Below are positions 10,550-20,485 of a stretch of 64,000 nucleotides of DNA, piece after piece. This DNA is from Hippasteria phrygiana (taxonomy: Eukaryota > Echinodermata > Asteroidea > Valvatida > Goniasteridae), in NCBI GenBank assembly GCA_037893225.1, contig JAZGUH010000025.1, positions 1,364,001 through 1,428,000 of the forward strand, given 5' to 3'. Positions within the stretch are counted from its first letter, which is position 1. Every line of letters begins with the position of its first letter. Below the pieces are notes generated by a model that was not told the DNA's origin, made no database searches, and saw only the letters and a program-made list of their open reading frames with translations. The translations under genes were made by a program, and so were the position numbers.

Positions 10550-11000
10550 TCTCAAAACGCTGGCAATACGCTGCGGATACGCTGGCCATACGCCAATAAT
10601 ACGCTAGTTGTACGCTAAATACGTTACTCAATCGTCAGGCACACGCCAAGATGTCTATATACGTTGCAGATACGTCAGACATACGTTAGAAGTACGTTAC
10701 TCATATGCTATCAATGCGCTATCAATACGCTAGCTGTACGGTACACCTTCATGCCAACCTGTGGCAACTTATGTCCAGCGTACTCGACCTATGTGTAACC
10801 TACCTCTAGCGTACCTCTAGCGTAATCAGTGTATGCCTAGCGTATGCCTAGCGTATGCTTAGCGTATGAACCATACGCAGGCATACGGCACACATTTTTT
10901 AAGCATGCTTAAAAAATTAGTTCGGCCTCGGCGTATCCCAGCGTATGTCAGCGTATGCCACCGTGCTTGTAACGTATACAACCTATCCCATACGCTGGTG
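10550..11000. repeat. Harbinger subterminal array of GCGTAT/ATACGC words
   Basis: ATACGC, TACGCT, GCGTAT and close variants occur dozens of times in both orientations. Clusters include GCCTAGCGTATGCCTAGCGT around 10835-10860. The left subterminal region (7145-7300) has the same words at lower density. In this superfamily such repeats are the expected binding sites of the Myb/MADF protein; that assignment is inference. Confidence 0.8.
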
Positions 11001-11132
11001 CCATACGCAACAGTGTGACAGCAACATAAGGCTGAGTAAAAAATGTGAAACAGAAAATTTACAACAGTGGGACATGAACCTGCAAAATCCAGGTTATGCC
11101 CTGTCAGCTGAGCTATCTATTTTTGATTTCAG

Positions 11133-11255
11133 GTCGTCTTGCCTGCTTTCCCTGGCCCAAGGAGCAGTTTGTTGCCCTGGATGAGATCTTGGGATGGGTG
11201 ATGGACAGGCCAGAATTACTAGAGACTGTCTGCAAGCTAATCCGTGAACTTCACA
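11133..11255 (+). CDS. Uncharacterised zinc-knuckle gene, exon
   Basis: The acceptor is TTGATTTCAG and the donor CACA/GTAAGA. It enters and leaves after one codon base. It encodes a Pro-Trp loop (ACFPWPKEQF) followed by helical sequence (ALDEILGWVMDRPELLETV), consistent with an armadillo/HEAT-like or other alpha-helical domain continuing from the previous exon. No named family is recognised. Confidence 0.8.
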
Positions 11256-11315
11256 GTAAGATTAAGGTTTTAAAATTCCGTGGTAATTAGGCTGCCACAA
11301 TTCCAGCGAAAACTC

Positions 11316-11333
11316 GGGGGGGGGGGGGGGGGG
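11316..11333. repeat. Poly-G tract, 18 G
   Basis: Uninterrupted G run in the intron after the exon ending at 11255. The exact length is probably uncertain in any assembly. Confidence 0.9.
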
Positions 11334-12061
11334 AATGAAATGTTGAATACATGGTTTCCTCTAAAACTGAAAATCTGTCCATCCGCTTCCAGTAAATATT
11401 AAAAATCTGCTTGCCCACTCCTTGCCATTTTTGTTTTTTTTACAGTGATACCCTTTGCTGCATTCGGAGTCTACATGTAACCATTTTACTCACTCTTTTG
11501 AGGGAAAATGTTTGTCAGTGTTTCAAAATAATGGGCGAGAAAAGGCTTGAATGTTTTCTACTAGCAAAAAAACTGCTTGTCCAAAATTAATATTTGCCTG
11601 GCTAATCAAATATTGAGACACTGGTTCAAGGTGGAATTTAATGTTTAATAATATTTGCATGTAACAGTTCACATTGTTTAATTTTGTTGTGTACAAAATT
11701 GGCATTATTATATTATTATTGTATTTTGACTGGCTTATTTAAAATGTATTTTTCACAGCTAGCAGCAGAATTGGGAATATGAATAACAAATAGAATTGAA
11801 AGTTAAACATTGCCACATTTACAAATATTTGTATACATAAAGTTGCAAATAAATACATTAATTTACAGCAAACAAAGGGGAAGGGTATAGGGGCAGGGAA
11901 AGTAAGGGTAATTGGAAAGGTTGAAGGGAGGCATATAGACGAGAATGGGAAACAATTACATTGCAAAAGGACATTTTATGTTAAAAAGAAAATGAACCAA
12001 TCCAAAATGAAGCAAGAAAGGAAAAACAACCTAATGTTTCGATATTTCCCATCGGTTCTAG

Positions 12062-12132
12062 GTCTGCATCCTGCGAACTTCTTGGAAGATCTGACAAACA
12101 CAATGATGAAGAGACATGCTCAGTACATAAAG
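12062..12132 (+). CDS. Uncharacterised zinc-knuckle gene, small exon
   Basis: The acceptor is GGTTCTAG and the donor AAAG/GTGAGA. Two entering bases complete a Ser codon with the preceding exon, and it ends on a codon boundary. It encodes one probable amphipathic helix (LHPANFLEDLTNTMMKRHAQ). The intron that follows (12133-26705) is 14.6 kb and holds the Gmr1-like retrotransposon; no extra exon could be supported in it. Confidence 0.7.
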
Positions 12133-12303
12133 GTGAGAGGTCATGTTACTAACGCCTTCTGGCTGGATCAGACGACACCTTAGAATTGAATACAAACTTA
12201 CGCTCTCCCTAGTTGAAGATGGAATCTAATTAGGAAGTGTGTGGTAATGCAGTGTGAAAATAAACTAACAAAGTAGAATGGTTTTCATAGTGAACAAAGA
12301 AAC

Positions 12304-12376
12304 TCGCAGGAGCGGGATTGGAACCTGCGACCTCCGGGTTACTGTACCGGCGCTCTACCAACTGAGCTATCTTGCT
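12304..12376 (-). repeat. tRNA-like sequence, SINE head or tRNA pseudogene
   Basis: On the minus strand there is a canonical A box (TAGCTCAGTTGGTAGAGCG) and B box (GGTTCCAATCC) at tRNA spacing, with an imperfect anticodon stem and an acceptor stem with mismatches. A C rather than U precedes the putative anticodon, and the T stem has one mismatch. These defects argue against a functional tRNA and for a tRNA-derived SINE or decayed copy. Confidence 0.7.
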
Positions 12377-12847
12377 CTATGTTGGCGGTCTCCCAAATTG
12401 TCAGTATCTTTGTTCGGGTGGGCGCCAGTCAGAAGTCATAAACCTGGAAAAGATTCCCCCATACGTACAAGTGAGCAATTGCAGAGTTACATTTCGCCAC
12501 TTACGGAAGTTTCATCTGCTTGGATTCCAATACCCTTAACTGTCATATGCCTACTGGGGTCGCTGAAGTTCAGGTTGTCCGTGAATTACGTCCGGAGGTT
12601 GTAGAAGGATTTATGCCTGGTATTACTCCTACAGATTTGCAGTGTGTTTTATGCCAGTTATTCAGATCATGTACAGATGTCTTTATTTGGGTGCCATGGA
12701 AATGAAAAATTGTTGGCACGTGGAACTTTTGTCTTGTCCTTGTCCAAGTCCAAGATGCATCTGAAGTTGTGTAATAGTTACCTCTATGGAGGCTTTTTAT
12801 GCAAGCCTCTTAGGCGGACTCCATTAGATAATGAAGTGCTACTTGAC

Positions 12848-12972
12848 GTTTCTGACCTACACACCGACATCTTTAGTGAGCTTCGGTTTGCCCTAAGCAG
12901 AAGGCTCTTTAAGAGCCTTCTGCTTAGGGCAAACCGAAGCTCACTAAAGATGTCGGTGTGTAGGTCAGAAAC
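12848..12972. repeat. Perfect palindrome 1, 62-bp arms with 1-bp centre
   Basis: 12848-12909 is the exact reverse complement of 12911-12972 about the base at 12910 (…AAGGCTCTT T AAGAGCCTT…). It directly abuts palindrome 2. A perfect arm with no loop is unusual for an old repeat and can form a cruciform. Confidence 0.97.
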
Positions 12973-13151
12973 AGCAGTTCATCGAAATCATCAAGGACAT
13001 TGGATTGAAGATCAGAAACAACCATTGACACTTCAGTGCCTGATAGAATCCTCAGAGCCTAATAGGCTCTGAGGATTATATCAGGCACTGAAGTGTCAAT
13101 GGTTGTTTCTGATCTTCAATCCAATGTCCTTGATGATTTCGATGAACTGCT
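12973..13151. repeat. Near-perfect palindrome 2, 88-bp arms with 3-bp centre
   Basis: 12973-13060 pairs with 13064-13151 with a single mismatch. The centre is AAT at 13061-13063. The arm contains TTCATCGAAATCATCAAGGA and is unrelated to the arm of palindrome 1. The two palindromes share a boundary at 12972/12973 with no intervening base. Confidence 0.97.
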
Positions 13152-13187
13152 GATGTTGAAGGTTGACGTGTGAGCTCTTCAACATGT

Positions 13188-13620
13188 GTTGCGTTCTTGT
13201 TCCCTTCAGTGGCTGGTTTGCTATAAGCATCATATACGAAGGGCCTTATCTTGGACTCTGAGAACTCTATCCGATACAAAAATGTCACCAGTAGTTTCCA
13301 ATGTACAATCTGGCCTCAGTATGAGATGATTTGGATGAGAACTCCTGATCTTGAAGGTTGATGAAGGTTGATAAGCGGGCTCTTCAGCATGTTGCGTTCT
13401 TGTTCTCTTCAGTGGCTGGTTTGCTATAAGCATCATATACGAAGGGTCTTATCTTGGACTCTTAGAACTCTATCAGATAAAATGTCAGTAGTTGTTTCCG
13501 ATGTACAATCTGTCATCTTCTGCATCTGCTGTGTTCCTGTTCATTTCAGTGGCTGCTTTGCCATTTACATGTATATCTAATGAGAGAAGACCCCCGTCTT
13601 GGACTCTCAAACTCCCCCTT
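13188..13620. repeat. Three diverged tandem copies of a roughly 90-120 bp segment
   Basis: The segment starting TTGCGTTCTTGTTC.CTTCAG then TGGCTGGTTTGCTATAAGCA and ending in CTTGGACTCT.AGAACTC occurs at 13188-13275 and 13393-13513, with a more diverged third copy at about 13527-13615. Each unit contains a pyrimidine tract plus CAG resembling a splice acceptor, so tandem exon-like duplication is one possibility. Confidence 0.75.
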
Positions 13621-13652
13621 GATTTCTGCGGACCCTTCCAGCCTGCTGCAGT

Positions 13653-13970
13653 TGTTACGGTATGAAAATCTCCAGACTATCCGTAAATATAAATTACTAG
13701 AAAAAGCCTGAATTTTCTCAGATGCAACAAAGAAATCAAACAAGATCACACTGCTATAAAGAACAAAGAAACAATGTGATTTAATAATGAGAATATTCGA
13801 GAATCAATAGGGTTTAACAAGTGTAGATTTAAAGAAAGGCTTATGCAAATAAGTGACGCGTGGCCTTGCCCACGTTTGTGACGGTTGTACATAATACTGA
13901 ATGAGGGGTGTGTATACATTGAGTGATTGGAATTTCATAACACTGACAACATTTACTTGTGTACATAACA
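13653..13970 (-). repeat. 3' LTR of the Gmr1-like element, internally deleted
   Basis: It starts TGTTACGG and ends GTACATAACA on the + strand. Both ends match the other LTR closely, but about 780 bp in the middle is missing relative to the 1,100-bp partner. The join is near 13830-13842. Confidence 0.9.
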
Positions 13971-13982
13971 TCTCCCCCCATA
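13971..13982 (-). promoter_or_regulatory. Polypurine tract of the Gmr1-like element
   Basis: On the minus strand TATGGGGGGAGA abuts the 3' LTR. This is the expected plus-strand primer position. Confidence 0.7.
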
Positions 13983-14120
13983 AAGAAAGAAAATTTACAG
14001 AGGAAATTTTCGCTTAAAAAGAAAATATGTCTGGCTAAGACTTGTTACAGTAATAAAAAAAAGTATGGTTATCAGAACTTACTGGTCTTACAATACAGAA
14101 ATCAATGTAAGTTCAATCTT

Positions 14121-15445
14121 CTAAACTCTGGACAGAGTATCAGCCAAAACATTGCTCTTTCCGACAATATGAATGATTTTGAGTGGATATGGTTGCAGAA
14201 TCAAACTCCATCGAAATAATCTTTGGTTCTTGGTCTTGAATTTCTCCAAAAGCACAAGTGGGTTATGATCAGTATAAATGATCGTCTTCCCAGCACCATT
14301 TGTTACATACACTTCAAAGTGTTGTAAGGACCAGACCTAACGCCTCTTTTTCGATGGTGGAGTATTTGGCCTGGTATTTATTCAGTTTCTTTGAGAAGTA
14401 ACTGATCGGTCGCTCGATGCCTGACTCATCATCTTGGAGCAAAACCGCTCCGACACCAACATCACTGGCGTCAATGGCTATTTTGAACGCCTTGTCAAAC
14501 TTTGGCGCAGCCAGAACTGGTTCGTTTGTTAGAATGGCTTTCAATTTCTCAAAAGCACTTTGGCATGAGTCCGTCCAAACAAACCTTGCATTCCTCTGTA
14601 ACAGTTTAGTCAATGGAGTGGCAATGGTGCTGAAGTTTGGAACAAACTTTCTGTAAAATCCACTCATACCCAGTAATCTCATCAGTTCTCTCTTTCCTGT
14701 GGGTATGGGAAACTCTTGAATAGCTTGAATCTTTGCTACTTGAGGTAGCACGTGACCTTGACCGACCACATGACCTATTAGGTCACTGTTGCTTTGGCAA
14801 ACTCACTCTTCTTGGAGTTTACCACCAGGTTCGCTTTAGAAAGCTTGTCAAACAGGGTACTCAAGTGTTTCAGATGGTCTTCCCAGCTATCGCTGTATAC
14901 CAAAATGTCATCAATGTAGACAACACAATTTTCGAGCCCGGCAATGACTTGACTCATCATTCTCTGAAACGTAGCCGGGGCGTTTTTCATCCCAAAGGGC
15001 ATCATTTCACATTGGTACAGACCATCGGGTGTCACAAACGCCAAAAATTCTTTGGCTCGGTCAGTCAAGGGCACTTGCCAATCCTTTCAACAAGTCTATT
15101 TTACTGACATGCAGAATTTCCCCCTCGATCAATGCAGTCTTCCAGCCTAGGGATAGGATATGAATCAGTCTTAGTTTTTGCATTGACTTTTCAAGAATCA
15201 ATACAAAATCTAAGTGTCCCGTCGGGCTTTGGTACCATGACAATGGGAGAACTCCAGGAACTCTGACTAGGTTCTATAATGTCATGCTGTATCATGAACT
15301 TAACCTCTTCCCGAACCTTTGAAAATTTGTACGTCCTGGCTTGTCAGAACAAACTCGCTCGTACTTTTGCAGTTGACTTGATAATTAGTCTCTCCGTTGG
15401 TCATTGTGCAAATATCCAAGGATTTCGTCCAAGTTGGCAAGAATT
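14121..15445 (-). pseudogene. Gmr1-like reverse transcriptase and RNase H, broken
   Basis: RT motifs appear in order across several frames: SSWSSPIVMVPKPDGTLRF, TPDGLYQCEMMPFGMKNAPA, the YIDD catalytic box in CVVYIDDILVYSD, then the post-RT region (MRLLGMSGFYRKFVPNFS). RNase H follows (IDASDVGVGAVLLQ, then SYFSKKLNKYQAKYSTIEKE, YTDHNPL and the terminal KSNVLADTLSRV). In-frame stops at about 15190 and frameshifts near 15100, 14780 and 14310 prevent a full product. It lies downstream of the integrase and is the last pol domain before the LTR. Confidence 0.92.
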
Positions 15446-16948
15446 TCAGAATTTGAAAAGCTGAACAGCCAAAAACTCAAGTTCAGCTGTTTTTGACTGA
15501 AGGTCTTCATCATCTGAATTATCACTGTCGGGTTTTGACTCGATGACAGCTACCCCCACTGGTTGGCCAGAATTATCATGCTCGTAGTATCTCTTGAGCA
15601 TGTTCACATGACAGACTCTTTGGCTCTTTCTTCGATCTGCGGTACTGACTATGTAATTTACATAATTGAGTTTCTTTTTGACACAGTATGGCCCACTGAA
15701 CTTTGCTTTAAGGGGTTCGCCAGGCAAATGCAACAGCACTAGCACCTTTTCGCCGGGTTTAAAGATGTGGGCTTCAGATTTCTTGTCTGCTCTTGTCTTC
15801 ATGACCCGTTGAGACACCTTGAGATGTTCTTGTGCCACAGAACATGCTTTGGACAGCCTCTCCTTAAAGTTCGACACATAGTCGAGCAGATTGGTCTCAT
15901 CCTCCTCTGCCAGAAACCTCTCCTTGATGAGTTTCAAAGGCCCCCTCACCTCATGATCGTAGACCAACTCAAACGGAGTAAAACCGGTTGACTCGTTCGG
16001 TGAGTCCCTAGTTGCAAACAACAGAAAGGGAATTCCTTTGTCCCAATCTTCTGAGAAATCCTCGCAGTATGCTCTGATCATATTCTTGAGGGTTTGGTGA
16101 TACCTCTCCAGAGCTTCTTGAGACTGCGGGTGATATACAGATGATTTCAACTGCTTGATCCCCAGCTCACGCAGGACTTCCTGAAACACACCCGACATGA
16201 AGTTAGACCCCTGATCGGACTGCACTTCTTTCGGTAAATCATATCTTGTGAAAAACTGCACAAGAGCCTCAACAACAACTTTGGCTGTTATCTTCCTCAG
16301 TGGAATGGCCTCTGGAAATCTGGTTGACAAATCCATTATGGTCAACAAAAACTGATGCCCGGACTTCGTCCGCGGTAGAGGACCAACATAATCAACGAGG
16401 ACTCTCGTAAATGGCTCATCAAATGCAGGAATCGGTATCATCGGTGCAGGCTTGATTGATGGCTGTGGCTTCCCCACCATCTGACACGTATGGCACGTCT
16501 TGCAGAATGCAACCACATCTTGGTGTACATGTAGCTTAGGCCAATAAAAATGCGCCGTGACTCTAGCTTGAGTCTTTCTAATGCCAAGATGACCTACAAC
16601 TGGAATCTCGTGTGCAATTCTCAAGATCTCATCACGGTAAGACGGAGGAACAACAATTTGATGAACAATACTCCATTCTTCATCAGCTGGCCTCTGGGTA
16701 GGTCTCCATTTCCTCATTAACACGCCGGACTTGACGTAGTAGCATTCCGGAACTCCCTAAACCTCTTCCTCGGAACTAGCTGTCTGGGCGAGCTTCCTCA
16801 AATCTGGGTCCGCTTTCTGCTGCTCTATCAGCGATGATCGGCTAAACTTAGCATCTTGACACACTCCCTCATTTTCTTCTACATTATTGTAGAAAGTTTC
16901 AGCCAGCCAAACACCAGAGTCCTCCTCTATCGGCCACTGACTCTGCAA
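15446..16948 (-). pseudogene. Gmr1-like integrase, core frame open
   Basis: The long frame 16723-15446 has a complete integrase. The HHCC zinc-binding box is IAHEIPVVGHLG...CKTCHTC. The D,D,E core shows VLVDYVGPL, VQSDQGSNF and ALERYHQTLK. A C-terminal GPY-type module (FSGPYCVKKK, CHVNMLKRYY) follows. A further stretch 16948-16757 (QSQWPIEEDSGVWLAE) is the linker between protease and integrase, separated by a stop at about 16756. Integrase joins viral-like cDNA ends to host DNA. Although this domain looks intact, its upstream gag-pro frame is broken. Confidence 0.92.
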
Positions 16949-16989
16949 CCTCCTTTTCCATCTGTTTCGACTGAGATCTCGTCACTGCA

Positions 16990-17261
16990 CACTCTGGAAA
17001 CTCCTCCTCCAACGAATGAATTTTGGCTCATCCACAGGTTCACCAGAGACAATAGGGGATGCCAACACTTTACCTCCCGCAACGTCATTACCTAGCAAGA
17101 ACCCGACACCTTTCATCGGCAGACTAGGAAGAACTCCATCATCCACAGGGCCAGTGAACAAGTCTCATTTCAAATTTACCCTATGCAACGGGACAGGCAT
17201 AAAATTACCCCCAATACCTTGAATCAACATTTTCGCATTCAGCGAACTTTCTGAAGACAAT
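16990..17261 (-). pseudogene. Gmr1-like protease, C-terminal part
   Basis: On the minus strand this reads through LNAKMLIQGIGGNFMPVPLH, a stop, then LPSLPMKGVGFLLGNDVAGG, a motif typical of the end of retroelement aspartic proteases. It is the distal half of a protease split by the insertion at 17262. The proximal half is at 20706-20790. Confidence 0.75.
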
Positions 17262-18726
17262 TGTAACCAAGCGGACGCAAGATGGAATGAAACGTGCGAT
17301 GGTACTTTTTACAGGTCTGACAACAAGATGGTTTAATCAATAAGGACAATACAAAAATTAAATCATACATTTTAAGTGAAGCCAGAACCAGGTAAGTGTA
17401 CAGTGGTTATCATTTTAGGATCACAAAAAGACTATGAAACCACTTGAATAAATATGAGTGAAAAACAAGGCTACCAGACCATAAGGGGAGTCTGTAGAGA
17501 ATTGAGAAAAACCCCCAAATATTTAAAGCCAAAAATACAATTTTCATGAATGCCGAAAATGAATAATTTACTTTCATTTGCAGATGCCGAATTTGTTAGC
17601 AAATAGTTGAAACACAGTTAGTAACTCGACTGCATTATTTCAATAAAATCAACACATTTTCAGCGAGAGGCTGCATATTTTCAGTCGCCTAAATTTAGCG
17701 CAAAATTTACACATTTGGCGACCACACTGAACAGTTATAGAATAAGCTAAATCACCTCGTACCACCTCGCCAGGGGTTTGGTGGAAATGATGAACGATTT
17801 ACTCACCAGAGCTATCAGGACAACTGGTTACATACTGAAATAAAATCAGTTGGACTCATAAATAAAAGGTAGGTTACCCCCCCCCAAAAAAACCTTAGCG
17901 ACATCCGAGCAAAGCTTGTCGCCAACTTATTTCTAATAGAATGTATTATCAACTAATACCGGTAAGTAAGAGTTATTTCTCCCCAAAAATGTGAACGTTC
18001 AAAAGACTTCAACGTTGTACTCTTCACAATTTTAGGAAAAATGCAAAATTTCATACCCAGAAATACCGTTTAAAAGGATATATTTCAAATCGCCGATAAT
18101 AATACTCGTGGAAATCTATCCAAAACCAAGCAAAATTTGGAACCGCAGTACCCAATAAATTAAGCTACAATATAGCAGTACAATATGTCAACCCAACAGG
18201 CAGTATTGCATATAATAGGAATATACATGTACACATTCCACCACAAAAAAATGCATCATAAATAAATGCTAGCAACACTACCAATCATCTGAATTAACAC
18301 TCACCGGAAGATTCTTTTGCACGCGAGGAATATTAAGAGAAGGGTAGAGATACTCAACACGCCCAATTAATTGATGCAAAACGAAGGAAAAAAAATGGGC
18401 TGAACTCAACAACGAAGGGAACAAAGTAATGAACCGCGCTCTACAGCGATCCTTCTCCTACGGCAGCATGTGCAGGGAATGACGCTGTTGAATTTCGCGC
18501 AGCAGCAAGATAAACGCCTGGGTGAACAGAAGCATTTCACTCATGCGCAGGACAATGCAGCAAAAAAATCTTCCGATTGAAAATTAAGTAAAAGAAAAAA
18601 AGGCTACTGAATATTCATACATTCCCAAGCAGGGTTCTGAACTTTCAATTGGTCTAGATACATATCAATAGAAGGTAAGTGAGCAACCGACTTTGCTATT
18701 TACTATTATAAAGTCGGGTGGTTACA
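17262..18726 (-). repeat. 3' LTR of the nested gypsy element
   Basis: 1,465 bp with perfect 8-bp inverted ends TGTAACCA/TGGTTACA. Its transcription-start-side end (18617-18726) is repeated at 20486-20705, apart from the MITE there. Confidence 0.85.
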
Positions 18727-18982
18727 TACCACAGAATTGAAAAATTTCTAACTACGGGTTTCAATCCTATAAATACAAACATCAAGTTTAACCCACCTTT
18801 TGCGGCCTGAATTTTTGTTTTTTTAAACATCTAAACATACACACAAATGTTATAACTTTGAAACTGTCAGTTTGTTACCAATGGGAACTGACACATTCCA
18901 TTTCACAACGTTATACATTTTAAACTATTTCCACTTCCATGTAATACACACATCAAACAACTATAATTCACGTTATTTACTA

Positions 18983-19407
18983 TTAGTCCGAGTAACTTGG
19001 ACCCTTTTATCGCCTTTTTTAACATTTGGACATGATCTGGCGATAGTAGGGTCCAAGGCGATTGTGCGATAGAGAATGGCTTCTAATTCAATCCAAACAC
19101 AAACTTCAAAATTCAACCTTACAACGGCCACCAAAATACTAGATACGCCACCACCTGAACAAGTGGAGTTCCATGATCAGATGAATGTACCAAGGTTTAC
19201 TTAACATCCAAATAATCTGATCATCTGATCATGGAACTCCACTTGTTCAGGTGGTGGCGTATCTAGTGTAAGGTTGAATTTTGAAGTTTGTGTTTGGATT
19301 GAATTAGAAGCCATTCTCTATCGCACAATCGCCTTGGACCCTACTATTGCCAGATCATGTCCAAATGTTAAAAAAGGCGATTAAAGGGTCCAAGTTACTC
19401 GGACTAA
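18983..19407. mobile_element. Hairpin (foldback-type) MITE with about 200-bp arms
   Basis: The arms start TTAGTCCGAGTAACTTGGAC and pair almost perfectly around a loop at about 19190-19210. The left arm has 15 extra bases (AACGGCCACCAAAAT) and two substitutions. The element is flanked by a 7-bp direct repeat TTTACTA (18976-18982 and 19408-19414). There is no ORF. High arm identity implies recent insertion, or gene conversion between arms. Confidence 0.92.
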
Positions 19408-19910
19408 TTTACTATATACAAATTCCATGCGTCCAGACCACGTAAACTTAACTCAGAGGTTTACTTTACAATCACTGGCTGGCCAAAATTTAATGTTTTC
19501 AAAGTGAACTGTGTACGATGTCTAGCGTGTCCTGGGCAAAAACCCAAAGATCGAGCTAAAACTCTAACACAGTCATCATCAGGCTCGACTATTAAACCCT
19601 GAGAGACAATTTGTCTCAAAAATACAAGGAAAAGGATGTCCAAAACCAGGACTAGCCAGCTAGTAACGAATCCTATGAATCAGTCTAGGGTACATAGACA
19701 GTCACACCACACTGCCGATGGAGTTTAAGAATCCAAGTACAGCTGTAAGAGCCCTATTACCGAATTAAATTCCTGCACCTATTAGGACAAAGTACGATAA
19801 GCAACAACATCAAAACAACCCATACAGCTGTGTTGTGGAGAGATCCAATAAGTAATCCACAAAGAACATATACGCAGAGATAACACCAGTAATGACAAAT
19901 ATAAGAAAAC

Positions 19911-20485
19911 CTAAAACTCGACCTTCACGGTAACCTTAGTGATCTTTGGTTCCGGAGAAGCATGTGAGACCTGTTCGTGAATGATGGCTGAACAGGGCTC
20001 ATGGAAAGGATTACTGTGTTTCCCGGCGGTAGATCTAGTTGTACAACGTAGAGGTAATTCCGGTTCAGTCTGGTTGGATGGTGATTCAGCTACAACAGCT
20101 TCCGGTGGCGGTGCTGTTGTGGCATCGTGGGTTAAAGGAGAAATTTTAGGAGGAATAACCATGATTTCCATGTCCGAATCCGAACTAGAACCATCCCATG
20201 AATCCTTGATCACTTGCATTTTCTGCCGTACCTTTTTCTTTGGGATGTGCAAGTTATCTTCCACCATTGCCAACCTCAACTTCGCAGAATGCACGTTCTT
20301 CAGCTGATCAGAACCATCTACCGGTTGGATCGAGTAGACAAAATTGTCGGGGTCGGGCTGATCAACTACTCGATAGAGCTGGGATGAGTATGTATCTTGA
20401 ATCTTGTGGCGTCCCTTGAACTGGTGTTGTTTGAGGTAGACAAAGTCGCCAATGGAAAAAGCATGAGGTTTGGCCTTACGGTCAA
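19911..20485 (-). pseudogene. Nested gypsy integrase, C-terminal end
   Basis: The minus-strand frame begins at the LTR junction with FDRKAKPHAFSIGDFVYLKQ and then HQFKGRHKIQDTYSSQLYRV. This is the chromodomain/GPY-like C-terminal module of many Ty3/gypsy integrases (VGDLVYLR..., KGRNKIQD...). It is followed by an acidic/Ser-rich tail and a stop at 19911. The N-terminal zinc and D,D,E parts are deleted. Confidence 0.8.

Larger units (their letters stand above)
7134..11026. mobile_element. PIF/Harbinger DNA transposon, full length but inactivated
   Basis: The terminal inverted repeats begin AGTTGCCTTCACACTGTTGC at the left and read TGTTGCTGTCACACTGTTGC inward from the right. The flanking 3-bp duplication is TAA at 7131-7133 and 11027-11029, the TWA-type target of this superfamily. 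The element carries its two standard genes in convergent orientation: a MADF/Myb-like DNA-binding protein (+, 7399-8819) and the DDE transposase (-, 9258-10412). GCGTAT-type words crowd both subterminal regions. Its 3,893 bp occupy nearly all of a 4,084-bp intron. The transposase lacks the expected catalytic Glu and the MADF gene has frameshifts, so this copy cannot mobilise itself. Confidence 0.95.

Noticed and set aside
12304..12376. Functional tRNA gene
   Set aside because: A and B boxes are good, but stem mismatches and the missing U before the anticodon indicate a SINE head or pseudogene.
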